NCBI GenBank assembly: GCA_017999915.1
Contig: JAGNKX010000001.1
Location: 310,001 to 374,000, forward strand
DNA: 64,000 nt
Origin: Spirochaetota bacterium
GTDB lineage: Bacteria > Spirochaetota > UBA4802 > UBA5550
Direction: 5' to 3'
A program made the translations under genes and the position numbers. Below are positions 25,442-34,782 of the stretch, one piece after another; the stretch's first letter is position 1, and the number at the start of each line of letters is the position of its first letter. The notes beneath the pieces are model-generated. The model did not search any database and was not told the origin of the DNA. It saw only the letters and a list, made by a program, of their open reading frames with translations.

Positions 25442-27208
25442 ATGGAAAGGAAGATACTATTGGTCTACCCGGAGATACCTGCGACTTACTGGAGTTTTAA
25501 GTACGCGTTGCCCTTCATACGATACAAAACCCTCATGCCACCCCTGGGGCTCATAACCATTGCGGCGCTCCTGCCCGAAGACTATACGGTGCGTCTCATT
25601 GACATGAACTTCCAGAAGCTCACCGCCGGGGATATAGCCTCTGCAGACATGGTCTTTGTCTCCGCCATGATCGTCCAGAAGGAATCCTTTCACAGGGTGG
25701 TAGCCCTGTGCAATGAATACGGTACGCCCGTTGTGGCCGGGGGCCCCTATCCGACATCGAGCTACCGGCATATCAAGGGAGTGAGCCATTTTGTCCTGAA
25801 TGAAGGAGAAATAACGCTGCCCCGTTTTATCGACGACCTGGAGCGCGGACAGGCGCGGCATATCTACCAGGACGACGCCAAGCCGGATATAACCACGACG
25901 CCGCCTCCCCGCTTTGACCTGCTGGACATAGGCGCCTATGAATCAATGGCTCTCCAGTCCTCGCGGGGATGCCCCTTCAACTGCGAATTCTGCGATATCA
26001 TAGAGATGTTCGGCCGGGTCCCGCGGTACAAGACGCCGGATCAGTTCATCAATGAAATGAATGTCCTGTATAAAACAGGCTACCGCGGGTCCCTCTTCAT
26101 CGTCGATGACAATTTTATCGGTAATAAAAAGAAGGCCCGTGAACTGCTGGAGCATATTGCAGCCTGGCAGAAAGAGCGTAACTACCCGTACAGCCTCTTC
26201 ACGGAGGCGAGCATAAACCTTGCCCAGGATGACGGTCTCATCGACCTGATGGTCGACGCGGGACTCGACACGGTATTCATCGGCATTGAGACGCCCATTG
26301 CCGAAACCCTGTCCCTCACGCAGAAGCAGCAGAACACCAGGGCCGACATACTGGAAAGCGTCAGGACGATCCAGGCCAAGGGTATAGAAGTAATGGGAGG
26401 GTTCATCGTCGGCTTTGACAGCGACCCGGAGAATATCTTTGATCTCCAGATCGAATTCATCCAGAAGGCCGCCATACCCCTGGCGATGATCGGGACCATG
26501 GTCGCTCTTCCCAACACGCAGCTCTACCGCCGCCTCGAGCGGGAGGGCCGCATCGTCGGAGAGACCGACGGCAACAATACCCATTCCATGGAAATAAATT
26601 TTATTCCCCGGATGCCCCGCGAGACCCTTATAGAAGGATACAAGCGGGTCATCGCCGCAATCTACGAGCCGCGTAATTACTTCGAACGATGCAAGTCCCT
26701 TATTAAAAGATTACCCTCCCATGCCAACACCCATGGAGTCATAAGCAAAAAACATATCAAAGCCCTTTTCATGTCGCTATGGCGTCAGACCTTTTCCCGC
26801 TATGGCCGCGCCTACCTGGGACTGCTGGCGTCAGCCGTCATACACAATCCCCGGCAATTCCCGATGGCGGTCAGTCTTGCCGTGAAGGGATACCATTTTT
26901 TCAAGATGACCGACGACATCATGAAAGCCGAACAGATTGCCGCATACATGAAAACGTCCCTTGAACGCCTTGAAGAGGAATTTGAACTGAAATACAATGA
27001 TCCTGAGCGGACCCGTCCGGTAGCGGCCGGGCATATCACACGGCGTGCCATCAGGCAGATGCGTCGGATATACCGCGCATTGAACCCGGAGCTCAAGGTA
27101 TACCTGAAAGACACCTATCATGAATTCAAGATGAAATGCGAAACCACAGCCTATTACTGGTCACAGAAAGCCATGATGGATGATGAATCGTTGATGCATA
27201 CGAACTGA
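25442..27208 (+). CDS. B12-binding radical SAM protein (DUF4070 type)
   Basis: A 588-residue protein. Residues about 1-150 resemble a cobalamin-binding Rossmann domain (LLVYPEIPATYW at the start, then VAGGPYPTSSYRH) but without a clear DxHxxG. The radical SAM core begins at SRGCPFNCEFCD with Cys177, Cys181 and Cys184 holding the 4Fe-4S cluster; GFIVGFDSDP follows. The C-terminal 200 residues fit the DUF4070 extension found in HpnP/HpnR-like lipid-modifying enzymes. Such enzymes usually methylate or rearrange unactivated carbon. Good site GGAGAAGGAT precedes ATG. Substrate unknown; no hopanoid synthesis genes are adjacent. Confidence 0.88.
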   Translation: MERKILLVYPEIPATYWSFKYALPFIRYKTLMPPLGLITIAALLPEDYTVRLIDMNFQKLTAGDIASADMVFVSAMIVQKESFHRVVALCNEYGTPVVAGGPYPTSSYRHIKGVSHFVLNEGEITLPRFIDDLERGQARHIYQDDAKPDITTTPPPRFDLLDIGAYESMALQSSRGCPFNCEFCDIIEMFGRVPRYKTPDQFINEMNVLYKTGYRGSLFIVDDNFIGNKKKARELLEHIAAWQKERNYPYSLFTEASINLAQDDGLIDLMVDAGLDTVFIGIETPIAETLSLTQKQQNTRADILESVRTIQAKGIEVMGGFIVGFDSDPENIFDLQIEFIQKAAIPLAMIGTMVALPNTQLYRRLEREGRIVGETDGNNTHSMEINFIPRMPRETLIEGYKRVIAAIYEPRNYFERCKSLIKRLPSHANTHGVISKKHIKALFMSLWRQTFSRYGRAYLGLLASAVIHNPRQFPMAVSLAVKGYHFFKMTDDIMKAEQIAAYMKTSLERLEEEFELKYNDPERTRPVAAGHITRRAIRQMRRIYRALNPELKVYLKDTYHEFKMKCETTAYYWSQKAMMDDESLMHTN

Positions 27209-27314
27209 TACAGCATTGCAACTGGCAGGATACCACGGGGTTTGCAAAAAATGATTTACAATTTCGTAATAATAGGAAGATAACTGCCAATAACAGAACA
27301 ATAAGGAGTATTCT

Positions 27315-27659
27315 ATGCCATCAGCCGCAGCGCAAATATTAGTGACCATTATTCCCATGGTTGGTATTGTCATGGGGGCGGCGGTCCTTTTCTTTTTTCT
27401 GTTATGGCAGCACAAGCAGAAAGTGTTATTGATAGAGAAAGGGCTCTATAAAAAAATCGAATTTGACCTGACCACATTCAGCCTCTTTTCCGGGCTGGTG
27501 TTGACGAGCATAGGCGCAAGCCTTGTGATCTTTTTCGTTATACTGGAAGGTTTCACATACCCGGTCCTGGGCGGATTGATCCCGCTCTCACTCGGTGTAA
27601 GCCTCCTCGTATTTTTCACGGTACGTGTAACTACCGGCAAGGACAAAAATGGACAATGA
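27315..27659 (+). CDS. Small membrane protein, DUF6249-like
   Basis: A 114-residue protein with three hydrophobic helices (about 13-31, 56-76, 80-99) and a charged loop QHKQKVLLIEKGLYKK after the first. The loop pattern (an E-K-G-L motif after the first helix) is that of DUF6249 proteins, which are commonly encoded next to ECF sigma factors. It begins after ACAATAAGGAG and its stop overlaps the sigma-factor start by 11 bases, so the three genes 27315, 27649 and 28199 form one operon. Role unknown, possibly a sensing partner of the sigma/anti-sigma pair. Confidence 0.7.
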   Translation: MPSAAAQILVTIIPMVGIVMGAAVLFFFLLWQHKQKVLLIEKGLYKKIEFDLTTFSLFSGLVLTSIGASLVIFFVILEGFTYPVLGGLIPLSLGVSLLVFFTVRVTTGKDKNGQ

Positions 27660-28209
27660 GCACAAGACCGATGAGCAGATCGTCAGACAGGTACTACTCG
27701 GCGGCATTGAAAACTTCAAGACGATCGTCGAGCGGTACCAGAAAAAGGTCTTTGGCATCGGGATGCGATTCTTTAAAAACAGGGACGACTCGTATGATTT
27801 CACCCAGGAGGTCTTCATCAGGGCCTACGAGAGCCTGAAGACCTTTGCCGGCAGGGCGCCCTTTCCGTTCTGGCTGACGAAGATAGCCTACAATCACGGC
27901 ATCAACCGCGTCAGCTCGAAGAAAATGGAACCGGAGGTGCCCGTTGAAATTCCGGCGTCGGACACGACCCCCGAAACGGGACAGATGCGGAAAGAAATCC
28001 GCGATCTCCTCCTGAAGGCCGTGAACGAACTCCCGGAGCGGTATCGCATATGCGTCGATCTGTATTTTTTCATGGGACTCACCTACGGTGAAATCAGCGA
28101 GCTCACCGGGTTTCCCGTGAACACTATAAAATCAAACGTTCTTCGCGCAAAGAACATGCTGCGCGACGAGCTAAAAGGCACCATTGCGGAGGACTACCAT
28201 GAATTGTGA
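27649..28209 (+). CDS. ECF sigma factor (sigma-70 family)
   Basis: A 186-residue ECF sigma factor. Region 2 is at about residues 20-85 (YQKKVFGIGMRFFKNRDDSYDFTQEVFIRAYE), where the DFTQEVF segment is typical; region 4 is at about 120-175 (LPERYRICVDLYFFMGLTYGEISELTGFPVNTIKSNVLRAKNML) with the helix-turn-helix. It steers RNA polymerase to stress or envelope genes. It overlaps the upstream membrane-protein stop by 11 bases and the downstream anti-sigma start by 11 bases. Confidence 0.93.
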   Translation: MDNEHKTDEQIVRQVLLGGIENFKTIVERYQKKVFGIGMRFFKNRDDSYDFTQEVFIRAYESLKTFAGRAPFPFWLTKIAYNHGINRVSSKKMEPEVPVEIPASDTTPETGQMRKEIRDLLLKAVNELPERYRICVDLYFFMGLTYGEISELTGFPVNTIKSNVLRAKNMLRDELKGTIAEDYHEL

Positions 28210-28660
28210 AACCATCCAACAAAGATTTATCGAAATGGACAATCGTTCCCGGATCCCTCTTTCCGTCCAGATTCACATGCTCCACTGCCATCGGTGCCGT
28301 CATGACATTGCCATGCTCACAGAGCGGTTTGAGGCCCTCCGTGAAGAAGCCCCATTTATGATAGATCGCGACCTGTGCGAGCAGATCATGCGTGAGGTTT
28401 TCAGGTCCAAAGAACAGTATGAGCACCACGTTTCCGGCCTGCAATGGTGGATCGTCGGCTCAATACTCTTCATCAGCCTTTTCGCCATACCCTTCAGCAA
28501 TTCCTTCGGCTGGCTCAGGAACTATTTCGGGGCCGGCCTCGAAGTGCCGTTGAGTATAGTCCTGGGGTTGGGGCTCTCGATTTATGCGCTGGTGGGTATT
28601 TTTTCAAACATGGAGAATTTGAAAAAATTTGTCGATAATCTGCCGAAAAGGATGCATTGA
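28199..28660 (+). CDS. Membrane anti-sigma factor with ZAS motif
   Basis: A 153-residue protein starting inside the sigma-factor stop (11-base overlap). Near residue 25 it has HMLHCHRC, the Hx3Cx2C zinc-binding signature of ZAS-type anti-sigma domains. A cytoplasmic helical part is followed by two membrane helices (about 78-95 and 108-130) and a short tail with KFVDNLPKR. It likely holds the sigma factor inactive at the membrane and releases it on redox or envelope stress. ATG 28199 is chosen for the overlap and family start; a codon five residues upstream is possible. Confidence 0.85.
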   Translation: MNCETIQQRFIEMDNRSRIPLSVQIHMLHCHRCRHDIAMLTERFEALREEAPFMIDRDLCEQIMREVFRSKEQYEHHVSGLQWWIVGSILFISLFAIPFSNSFGWLRNYFGAGLEVPLSIVLGLGLSIYALVGIFSNMENLKKFVDNLPKRMH

Positions 28661-28670
28661 GAATATATTA

Positions 28671-29624
28671 AGGTGTCAGAGCAAAATAAAAGCGCATATT
28701 TTAACTTCAGGGTCAGAGTAATTTTTTTCAATGAAAACCATTCAAAATTTGACAGAATCTGAAAATGATTCAATAAATTTTTTAGATTTTAAATACACAA
28801 AACTAGAAAGATGGTATTCATCACAGAAAAGATAAGATCGAGACTGGTAATTGCGTGGAACAATTTAAAATAATACTATAAATCCTTCCGAAATAAATCA
28901 TTTTTCAAATATCTCTCTGGGAAATATTCTTTTCCGATACATATCCTCATATTCAAGAAGCTTTTTCAACCGATCCTCATAGTTGTTTCCGAGATCCTGA
29001 AAATACCGGGAAAACGTTATCGCCACCGGTGGTATATACTCCCTGTCAACATAGGCCCTGAATCCTCCATAGGCGTACTTCCGGGGATCACTGACATACT
29101 TGCTCCGCACCGGATTATACGCCGTGTAAAGAAATACATTCCAGAAATAGTGGACAGGATTGGCGGTGCGCTCGATGATCATATTGACAAACCGTTCATT
29201 CCAGAAGGGCCCTATTCTATCCATCATCTTGTTGTAGCGCCGGGCGAACTGGGACTTGATAAATTGCATGATACGGGAGATGGTTTCCCCACCTATCAGC
29301 GTTTTTATGTTAAAATGGAAATGATTATCCATTATTGAATAAGAAACCAGTTCGAAATGATATTTCTCCAGGGCCTCGTTAAGGACATCATGCATCAGAT
29401 CTTTCATACTGGATCGTCTCATGAGGGGTTTTCTCTCAATACACCGCGATATTGCATGGTTATGCGTATCGGGCAGGCATTCTCTGGTTTTTCTGGCCAT
29501 ATCCATCCTCTCGTTTCCTGGGCTGTTATCTGGTTAACGAACGGGAGGGGATATTTTTTAAAAAAATTTAGGTGTCAGAGCAAAAAATTTCAAGCGGCCA
29601 AAATTGTGGTGTCAGAGTAAAATT
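28671..29624 (-). mobile_element. Single-gene HUH (RAYT-like) transposable element with paired flanking motifs
   Basis: A 954-base unit. On each side of the transposase (28898-29500) lie two motifs: left AGGTGTCAGAGCAAAA (28671) and GGGTCAGAGTAATTTTT (28710); right AGGTGTCAGAGCAAAA (29570) and GGTGTCAGAGTAAAATT (29608). All four point the same way on the plus strand, so the two ends are direct, not inverted, copies. This is expected for single-strand HUH transposases, which need hairpins rather than inverted ends. The right motif is followed by AGAGT/ACTCT (29614-29630), able to form a small hairpin. No target duplication was identified. Confidence 0.7.
28898..29500 (-). CDS. REP-associated tyrosine transposase (RAYT), Y1 HUH
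   Basis: A 200-residue transposase of the IS200/IS605-related Y1 family. The HUH motif is H60-F-H62 (MDNHFHF), and the candidate nucleophile Tyr is Y89 in ARRYNKMM; the following GPFWNERFV and AYNPVRSKYV match the family ending (GPLWQGRF, YIxLNPVRAG). It nicks and joins single-stranded DNA via a 5'-phosphotyrosine. ATG 29500 is favoured by GAGAGG six bases ahead. RAYT proteins are usually domesticated and tied to REP palindromes; here they sit with the paired GTGTCAGAG motifs. Probably active, as all key residues are present. Confidence 0.85.
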   Translation of the reverse strand: MARKTRECLPDTHNHAISRCIERKPLMRRSSMKDLMHDVLNEALEKYHFELVSYSIMDNHFHFNIKTLIGGETISRIMQFIKSQFARRYNKMMDRIGPFWNERFVNMIIERTANPVHYFWNVFLYTAYNPVRSKYVSDPRKYAYGGFRAYVDREYIPPVAITFSRYFQDLGNNYEDRLKKLLEYEDMYRKRIFPREIFEK

Positions 29625-29657
29625 AACTCTCAGAGCATTCCCCCGGCCGGGCGAACT

Positions 29658-29694
29658 TTAAAGAAACACCCGCCATAAGCGGGTGTTTCTTTAA
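29658..29694 (-). terminator. Bidirectional rho-independent terminator
   Basis: A perfect 16-base stem TTAAAGAAACACCCGC (29658-29673) and its complement (29679-29694) with loop CATAA. It lies just downstream of the giant lipoprotein stop and upstream of the transposase element, and blocks read-through both ways. Confidence 0.9.
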
Positions 29695-29716
29695 CAGATC
29701 AGAATATATTCAGCTT

Positions 29717-32700
29717 TTAATTACTCTGGAACCCGAGATTCTTAATGATCACATTGATATCAATCCTCGGATCATTCATGTCCGCCATTGCGTCAAGCAT
29801 AAGGACCAGGTCGTCCCAGAGCGGAGAATTGGGGTCAGAGACAATGCTCCACGAAAGGAACCGGTCTAAATCCTCTACAACGGCCTGCGCAGAGTACGGC
29901 GTGGTCATACCCTCGATAATGGCATGGAGGATGCTGTTGTCATTCTTGAGCAGGTAATCAACGTTTTTCAGCATCCGGTCATATTTGACACCGGAACCGT
30001 CGCTGGTCTTCATGGTTTCATGCACTTGAGGCAAATACGTGAGAACATCAACCAGCTGGTCGTAGGAATCGGTCTTGCCGGGCCCATGATCGTAACCATG
30101 GTATTGCCACGCGCCGCCCGGATATACCTGGTTGTACCTGGCGAAAAGCTTCCCAGCCGTGTATAAAAGGCCATGGACCTGGTCTTCCGTAAGCTGCTGC
30201 GCCAATACGGCGTTAGTTACGTTGACCAGATTCTGGGTGATATTCCTGGAGCCTCCCACAAAGCTCTTCAGCATATCCACGGTATCCTCGAAGCTTGACC
30301 AGTCGGCGCCGCTCGCGCGATACTCGCCCTCGTATCCAAGGAAATCCTCCAGGTCAAGGTCCTCATTTCTCTTACTGAACATCCATTCATATCTCGAGAA
30401 ATCCAGTGTAGTAAAGTAACCGTTCGTAATGGCCTCGCTCTTGTTGAACTTGGCCGCAGTCATGACCTGTTCCAGACCGAGGGCGATGTTTGCCCGGGGT
30501 TCCGCATAGGTATCGCTACCAAGGAGCTGCAGCAGGCCCAGGAGCCTTGTGACCATGCCACCGCCGTCGGCCATCATGGGGAGTACGCCGTCATAGCCGC
30601 TTGCGCTGTTGCCGGTAAGAACACTTATAGGAGTACGCAAAATGTCGCGTGGTAGATAATTATTGATGCTACTAGAATAAGGATTTACATCACCATTAGT
30701 ATCTACAGCAACATTAGGATTAAAATATTGATAATCGTCACCGGTTTCATCCTTAACCCGTTGCACCCAACGATTTGATGGGGAATCGAATCGACGGAAC
30801 ATCGGTTTACCGAGCGGCATGAGAACACCTTCAAGCAAATCCGCCATCGGATACTTGTGAGGAGATGCTGGTGAATAATTGTAGTTATACCCTGATGCTG
30901 ACTTATTATACAAAGTTCCATCATGAAGAACTCCGGTAAGTGCTGCCAGAACAGGAGCCAGTTTATTTCTATTTGCCCAGGCTGTAGTCCATGTTGAGGT
31001 ACGATTATCAGAAAGGATATCAACTGCATTTTCTGTCAAAAAAGCCATGCGGGCGACCGGCTCGATATTTCTCCCAACTGCGTCAGGAAGTACATAACCG
31101 CCACCCAAAACTTTATTGAACAAGAATTCCGGATTGATCTTTATCTCTAGAGAACCTATATCCAATAAAACAATTTCACGGCAAAACACAGTAATTCGTC
31201 CATCACCGGGTCTATCGGAATCACCATAATCAGGTGAATTTTTATAATTTGAATTATATGCAGTAGCCGGAATACCTTCACTTCCGAGTTTGACCCAGCG
31301 TCCATTTGCTGTCCCTTTTTTAGCATTGGCAAGGCCTACAGCACCATTGGCTTCAATCAAGATAAATGCTCCGGCAGATTGTGTTCCCAAAACATCAATA
31401 TACATGGGGATAATAAACACCATTTTTTTCTCATAAAGAAACCACTGTATGTTTCTATAAATGGCTTCTTCTTGAGTGGCACATTCTCTTGTAGAAATGC
31501 CAGAACCTGCGGATGTTTCCTGTTTGTGTGATATTCTTTCATATAATTTAAACTGTTTAGCTTCAACTGTTATTTCAGAGGATTTTAAAGATTTTAATTT
31601 ATATTTTGCTGCATCGGTTGTCCCTTCAACATAATCAGATCCTGCTTCATTCATTGGAGGCATATTATATCGAGCATATGCTATACCCCATATTAATTCA
31701 TACATATCAATTAAATAGTAATCAGATTTCACTATATCCTGATAGCGGTTCGCCCTCTGGGCATTGGCATCATCAGGGTCGGCAATGTCGTCACCGATCC
31801 CTGTTTGGTTAGAATTCGGATAAAAATATTCCCATGTAGTCGGGCTTGATGAAGGTTTATACACATAGGCATAGACCTCGCCATTTGGCTTATAGTATAT
31901 ATTCACTGTCTTTCTGCCGTTGACAGGCATGGTATAGCTTGTTGTTGCAGGATGGGTTGAATCATTGGTATAGGTCGTTGAGTAGTATGGCCCCTGTCCG
32001 TCCCAGGCGACCCGGGCTACCCAGCCCATGAGGAATTGTGACGTGTTAAGCACTCCCTTACCATCAGCCACCTTGGGCCAGTAAGTGCGGTAGTCATTTT
32101 TATAATTAGTAGAAGCAAGAGTCGCAGCATTTGTTTCAGTTTCAGAATCGTCAACTTCTACGGCAGTTTCCCCTCCATTGGGAATCCCCGCATCGCCGGC
32201 ACAGTTGGAAGGCAACAGCAGCATGGTGGGATAATCATATCCCAGATAAAATTTATGGGAATCTCGCTGAGTATAGCTAAAAGGCAAATAACTGCGGGAA
32301 ATATGGTTGCCCTGGGTATTACGTTTTGCAAGGGCAAGGGCATATGAATCCATTAAACCACAACCGGGTATAACACTACCTGAAAGTGCTGACAAAGAAT
32401 CCTTGGATGTTAATGAAAACATACTATCATTAATGGTTATTATTCCTTTCGTAGCGATTCCATGACCATAGTTAAAATTAGTATAATTACCTTCTTCAGA
32501 GGCTGATCCAACTCGGGCAAGGAACCCAAAATTATAAGCCGCACCGACCGTGTATACCAGGTGGTCCAAATACGACATCTGCGACCAGGATGAATCGGAA
32601 CTCCTGCTCTTCATCCTCCCATTGTACTGCATCGTTCTCTTAAGGGTAGGCTCCAGCGCATTGGCGCTGTTGGAATAATCGATTCCAGCGGCTTTTAATT

Positions 32701-34066
32701 TTCCCAGACCCACCATTAACGATTCAATGGGCGACTGTTTGTCTGCATTGATTATCGAATAATCAGCGCCTCCGGTGCCGTCATTGCGGATAAATAGCTT
32801 CACCAGGGTGGGTAGCATGTCGCGAAGGGTTTCCTTAAATGACGCGTTCACATATCCGGTGGCAACACTAGAATTATGATAATCCGTGCTGCTTTCATAG
32901 GTGCTTGTGCCGATCTCATCCGCGGCAAAATAATTAGACATGTTCACGATGGCGTTCTCGATTTTCGTGGTCGCATTGGCGTCCGCATTCAGCAGGGCCG
33001 GCAGGTCTTCAAGGATCATGGCATCTATGGTGGCCCTCACCGTCTCATCGCTGGCCGCTATGGTATTGAGTCCGTATAGAAGCTTGATGACCCCCTTGAC
33101 CGCGTTGCCCAGGTCGGTGTTGACCGTATAGGGGGCGCTGTTCGCTGCGTCGCGATTGGTCGCAAGCGCATTGGCGCCGTTCACCCACATCGGATAGTCG
33201 CAGCTCATGGTCACCTTGCCGGCCAGTTTGGCCAGCTTGGTGATATCATACTCGATTTTGACCGACCGGGTCCGGTTGTTCCAGTTGGTGCCATTGTCGG
33301 TGAGGCACCGATCGCTCGAGGTCAGCTCCAGGGAATTGCCTGACTGATTGTCCGCGTCATAGAGGGTGACTTTGATGCCAATGGGCACCGAAATTGACGA
33401 TATAGCCCCGGCATGGGCGCCGAGGGCCGATGTGGAATAAGACCCCGCTGGAAGATCGATGTAAAGAGACGAGCTTGTTTCGTCATACATGTTGTTATCA
33501 TAGAACCGCACCTTCATCATGTTCCCCATGTCGGATTCTATTTCCTGTGGGGTCTTTTCAGTGACGAGATAATCCACCACCTGTTCAGCTATGTCAAGAA
33601 CGTCACCGCCCAGGTTGGTGTTGGTCACTACCATGTCAAGGGCCGCGTAAAACTGGGCGAGCCGGTCGATGGAGCCGTTGGTTGTGTCATAATACCCGCC
33701 GTCACTGGTGGAGGGATCGTCGTAATGATAAACATTGGCCGTGTCCATCATTATCTTCAGCACACCGTGGAGCTCTTTGATCATGGGAACCAGGAACGGT
33801 GCCTCCACAAGGCCCACCGCGTCCCTGAGAAAAAGCGGCGTATTATAGCCGTTGATCATCATGTCTCCGAGGCCGTCGTTCAGCTTCTGGGAATCAAGGC
33901 TTTCAACGAGGCTGTTCAGGGCGGGAAAACCCTCAAAGAGCCTGAGGAGGCTGTATTCAGGTTCCTGATCATTTCCCTGGAATCCAGCCATCTGGCCTTT
34001 GGAACAGCCGGTATATATCGACATGGTAAAAAGCGCGCTAATTAAAACAAAAAGAATTTTTTTCAT
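29717..34066 (-). CDS. Giant surface lipoprotein (1449 residues)
   Basis: Starts at ATG 34066 after GGGAGGATCTGG (a seven-residue longer frame is less likely). The signal peptide ends in lipobox IYTGC. The long mature part is rich in Asn, Asp, Ser, Thr and Tyr, with predicted helical stretches near both ends and many beta/loop segments in the middle; cysteines are few. No repeat unit or known domain was recognised; many similar large lipoproteins are seen in spirochaetes. The coding sequence for about residues 512-1142 (30640-32530) is clearly more AT-rich than both flanks. No enzyme motif. Likely surface-exposed; function unknown. Confidence 0.75.
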   Translation of the reverse strand: MKKILFVLISALFTMSIYTGCSKGQMAGFQGNDQEPEYSLLRLFEGFPALNSLVESLDSQKLNDGLGDMMINGYNTPLFLRDAVGLVEAPFLVPMIKELHGVLKIMMDTANVYHYDDPSTSDGGYYDTTNGSIDRLAQFYAALDMVVTNTNLGGDVLDIAEQVVDYLVTEKTPQEIESDMGNMMKVRFYDNNMYDETSSSLYIDLPAGSYSTSALGAHAGAISSISVPIGIKVTLYDADNQSGNSLELTSSDRCLTDNGTNWNNRTRSVKIEYDITKLAKLAGKVTMSCDYPMWVNGANALATNRDAANSAPYTVNTDLGNAVKGVIKLLYGLNTIAASDETVRATIDAMILEDLPALLNADANATTKIENAIVNMSNYFAADEIGTSTYESSTDYHNSSVATGYVNASFKETLRDMLPTLVKLFIRNDGTGGADYSIINADKQSPIESLMVGLGKLKAAGIDYSNSANALEPTLKRTMQYNGRMKSRSSDSSWSQMSYLDHLVYTVGAAYNFGFLARVGSASEEGNYTNFNYGHGIATKGIITINDSMFSLTSKDSLSALSGSVIPGCGLMDSYALALAKRNTQGNHISRSYLPFSYTQRDSHKFYLGYDYPTMLLLPSNCAGDAGIPNGGETAVEVDDSETETNAATLASTNYKNDYRTYWPKVADGKGVLNTSQFLMGWVARVAWDGQGPYYSTTYTNDSTHPATTSYTMPVNGRKTVNIYYKPNGEVYAYVYKPSSSPTTWEYFYPNSNQTGIGDDIADPDDANAQRANRYQDIVKSDYYLIDMYELIWGIAYARYNMPPMNEAGSDYVEGTTDAAKYKLKSLKSSEITVEAKQFKLYERISHKQETSAGSGISTRECATQEEAIYRNIQWFLYEKKMVFIIPMYIDVLGTQSAGAFILIEANGAVGLANAKKGTANGRWVKLGSEGIPATAYNSNYKNSPDYGDSDRPGDGRITVFCREIVLLDIGSLEIKINPEFLFNKVLGGGYVLPDAVGRNIEPVARMAFLTENAVDILSDNRTSTWTTAWANRNKLAPVLAALTGVLHDGTLYNKSASGYNYNYSPASPHKYPMADLLEGVLMPLGKPMFRRFDSPSNRWVQRVKDETGDDYQYFNPNVAVDTNGDVNPYSSSINNYLPRDILRTPISVLTGNSASGYDGVLPMMADGGGMVTRLLGLLQLLGSDTYAEPRANIALGLEQVMTAAKFNKSEAITNGYFTTLDFSRYEWMFSKRNEDLDLEDFLGYEGEYRASGADWSSFEDTVDMLKSFVGGSRNITQNLVNVTNAVLAQQLTEDQVHGLLYTAGKLFARYNQVYPGGAWQYHGYDHGPGKTDSYDQLVDVLTYLPQVHETMKTSDGSGVKYDRMLKNVDYLLKNDNSILHAIIEGMTTPYSAQAVVEDLDRFLSWSIVSDPNSPLWDDLVLMLDAMADMNDPRIDINVIIKNLGFQSN

Positions 34067-34782
34067 ATCCAGATCCTCCCAACTCAATCATTCAAGCATC
34101 TATTTCTGTATAAAATAAAAACCGTCCGGCCGGTATTTATATATTGATTTGTGAACAAATACATTCTTTAAAATTCTAGACTAATTTTTGGTAATTTTCA
34201 TGAATTATGGCTTTTTAGAAATGCACCCAACAAGTTTTTTCACTTAATATATTTATACTTTACCGCAATTGTAATAGTGAAAGATTAATTTTTTCCTCTC
34301 ACCATAAAGCGCGAAAAATACATGCATGTGTTTTGAAAATAAGGTAATGGTTCATTTCTGTCAACTGAAAAAACTGAAGATTCAGTTTTTAGAATGTATT
34401 AAGGAATAAAAATACAATGCTATTTTGTAATGTATACTGTATTTTAAAAATATCTGAACCTATATTACCGCCATTGGCAACCAATCTAATATTGACTATT
34501 TTTTATTTATTGTCCAATCAATAATTTGGTTGCAAATCAACGGCAAAATGGCTTATTAAAAAAAATTTTATGCGTCAGTATATGCAGAATTACGATCCGA
34601 AGATTTCCTTTCTATAGGAATCATCGGTATTGCCATATCATCTATTTGAAAAAAACGTAATCATGCTTTCATTGTAACTATTGTTACTAATTGAACGGTA
34701 TTAATACTTGACGCGAATGCTGTTTGTCAATTATCAACCCATTGTCATTTTCCCTGATCCGAACCGCTGTTAACCAGGGACA
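34067..34782. other. 716-base AT-rich gene-free stretch
   Basis: No reading frame of more than about 60 residues fits here. It contains the perfect hairpin AAAAACTGAA-GA-TTCAGTTTTT (34369-34390) and the long-distance inverted repeat GCAACCAA (34477-34484) with TTGGTTGC (34526-34533). Low GC and these palindromes suggest a promoter/regulatory zone or an old insertion; nothing further is supported. Confidence 0.6.
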
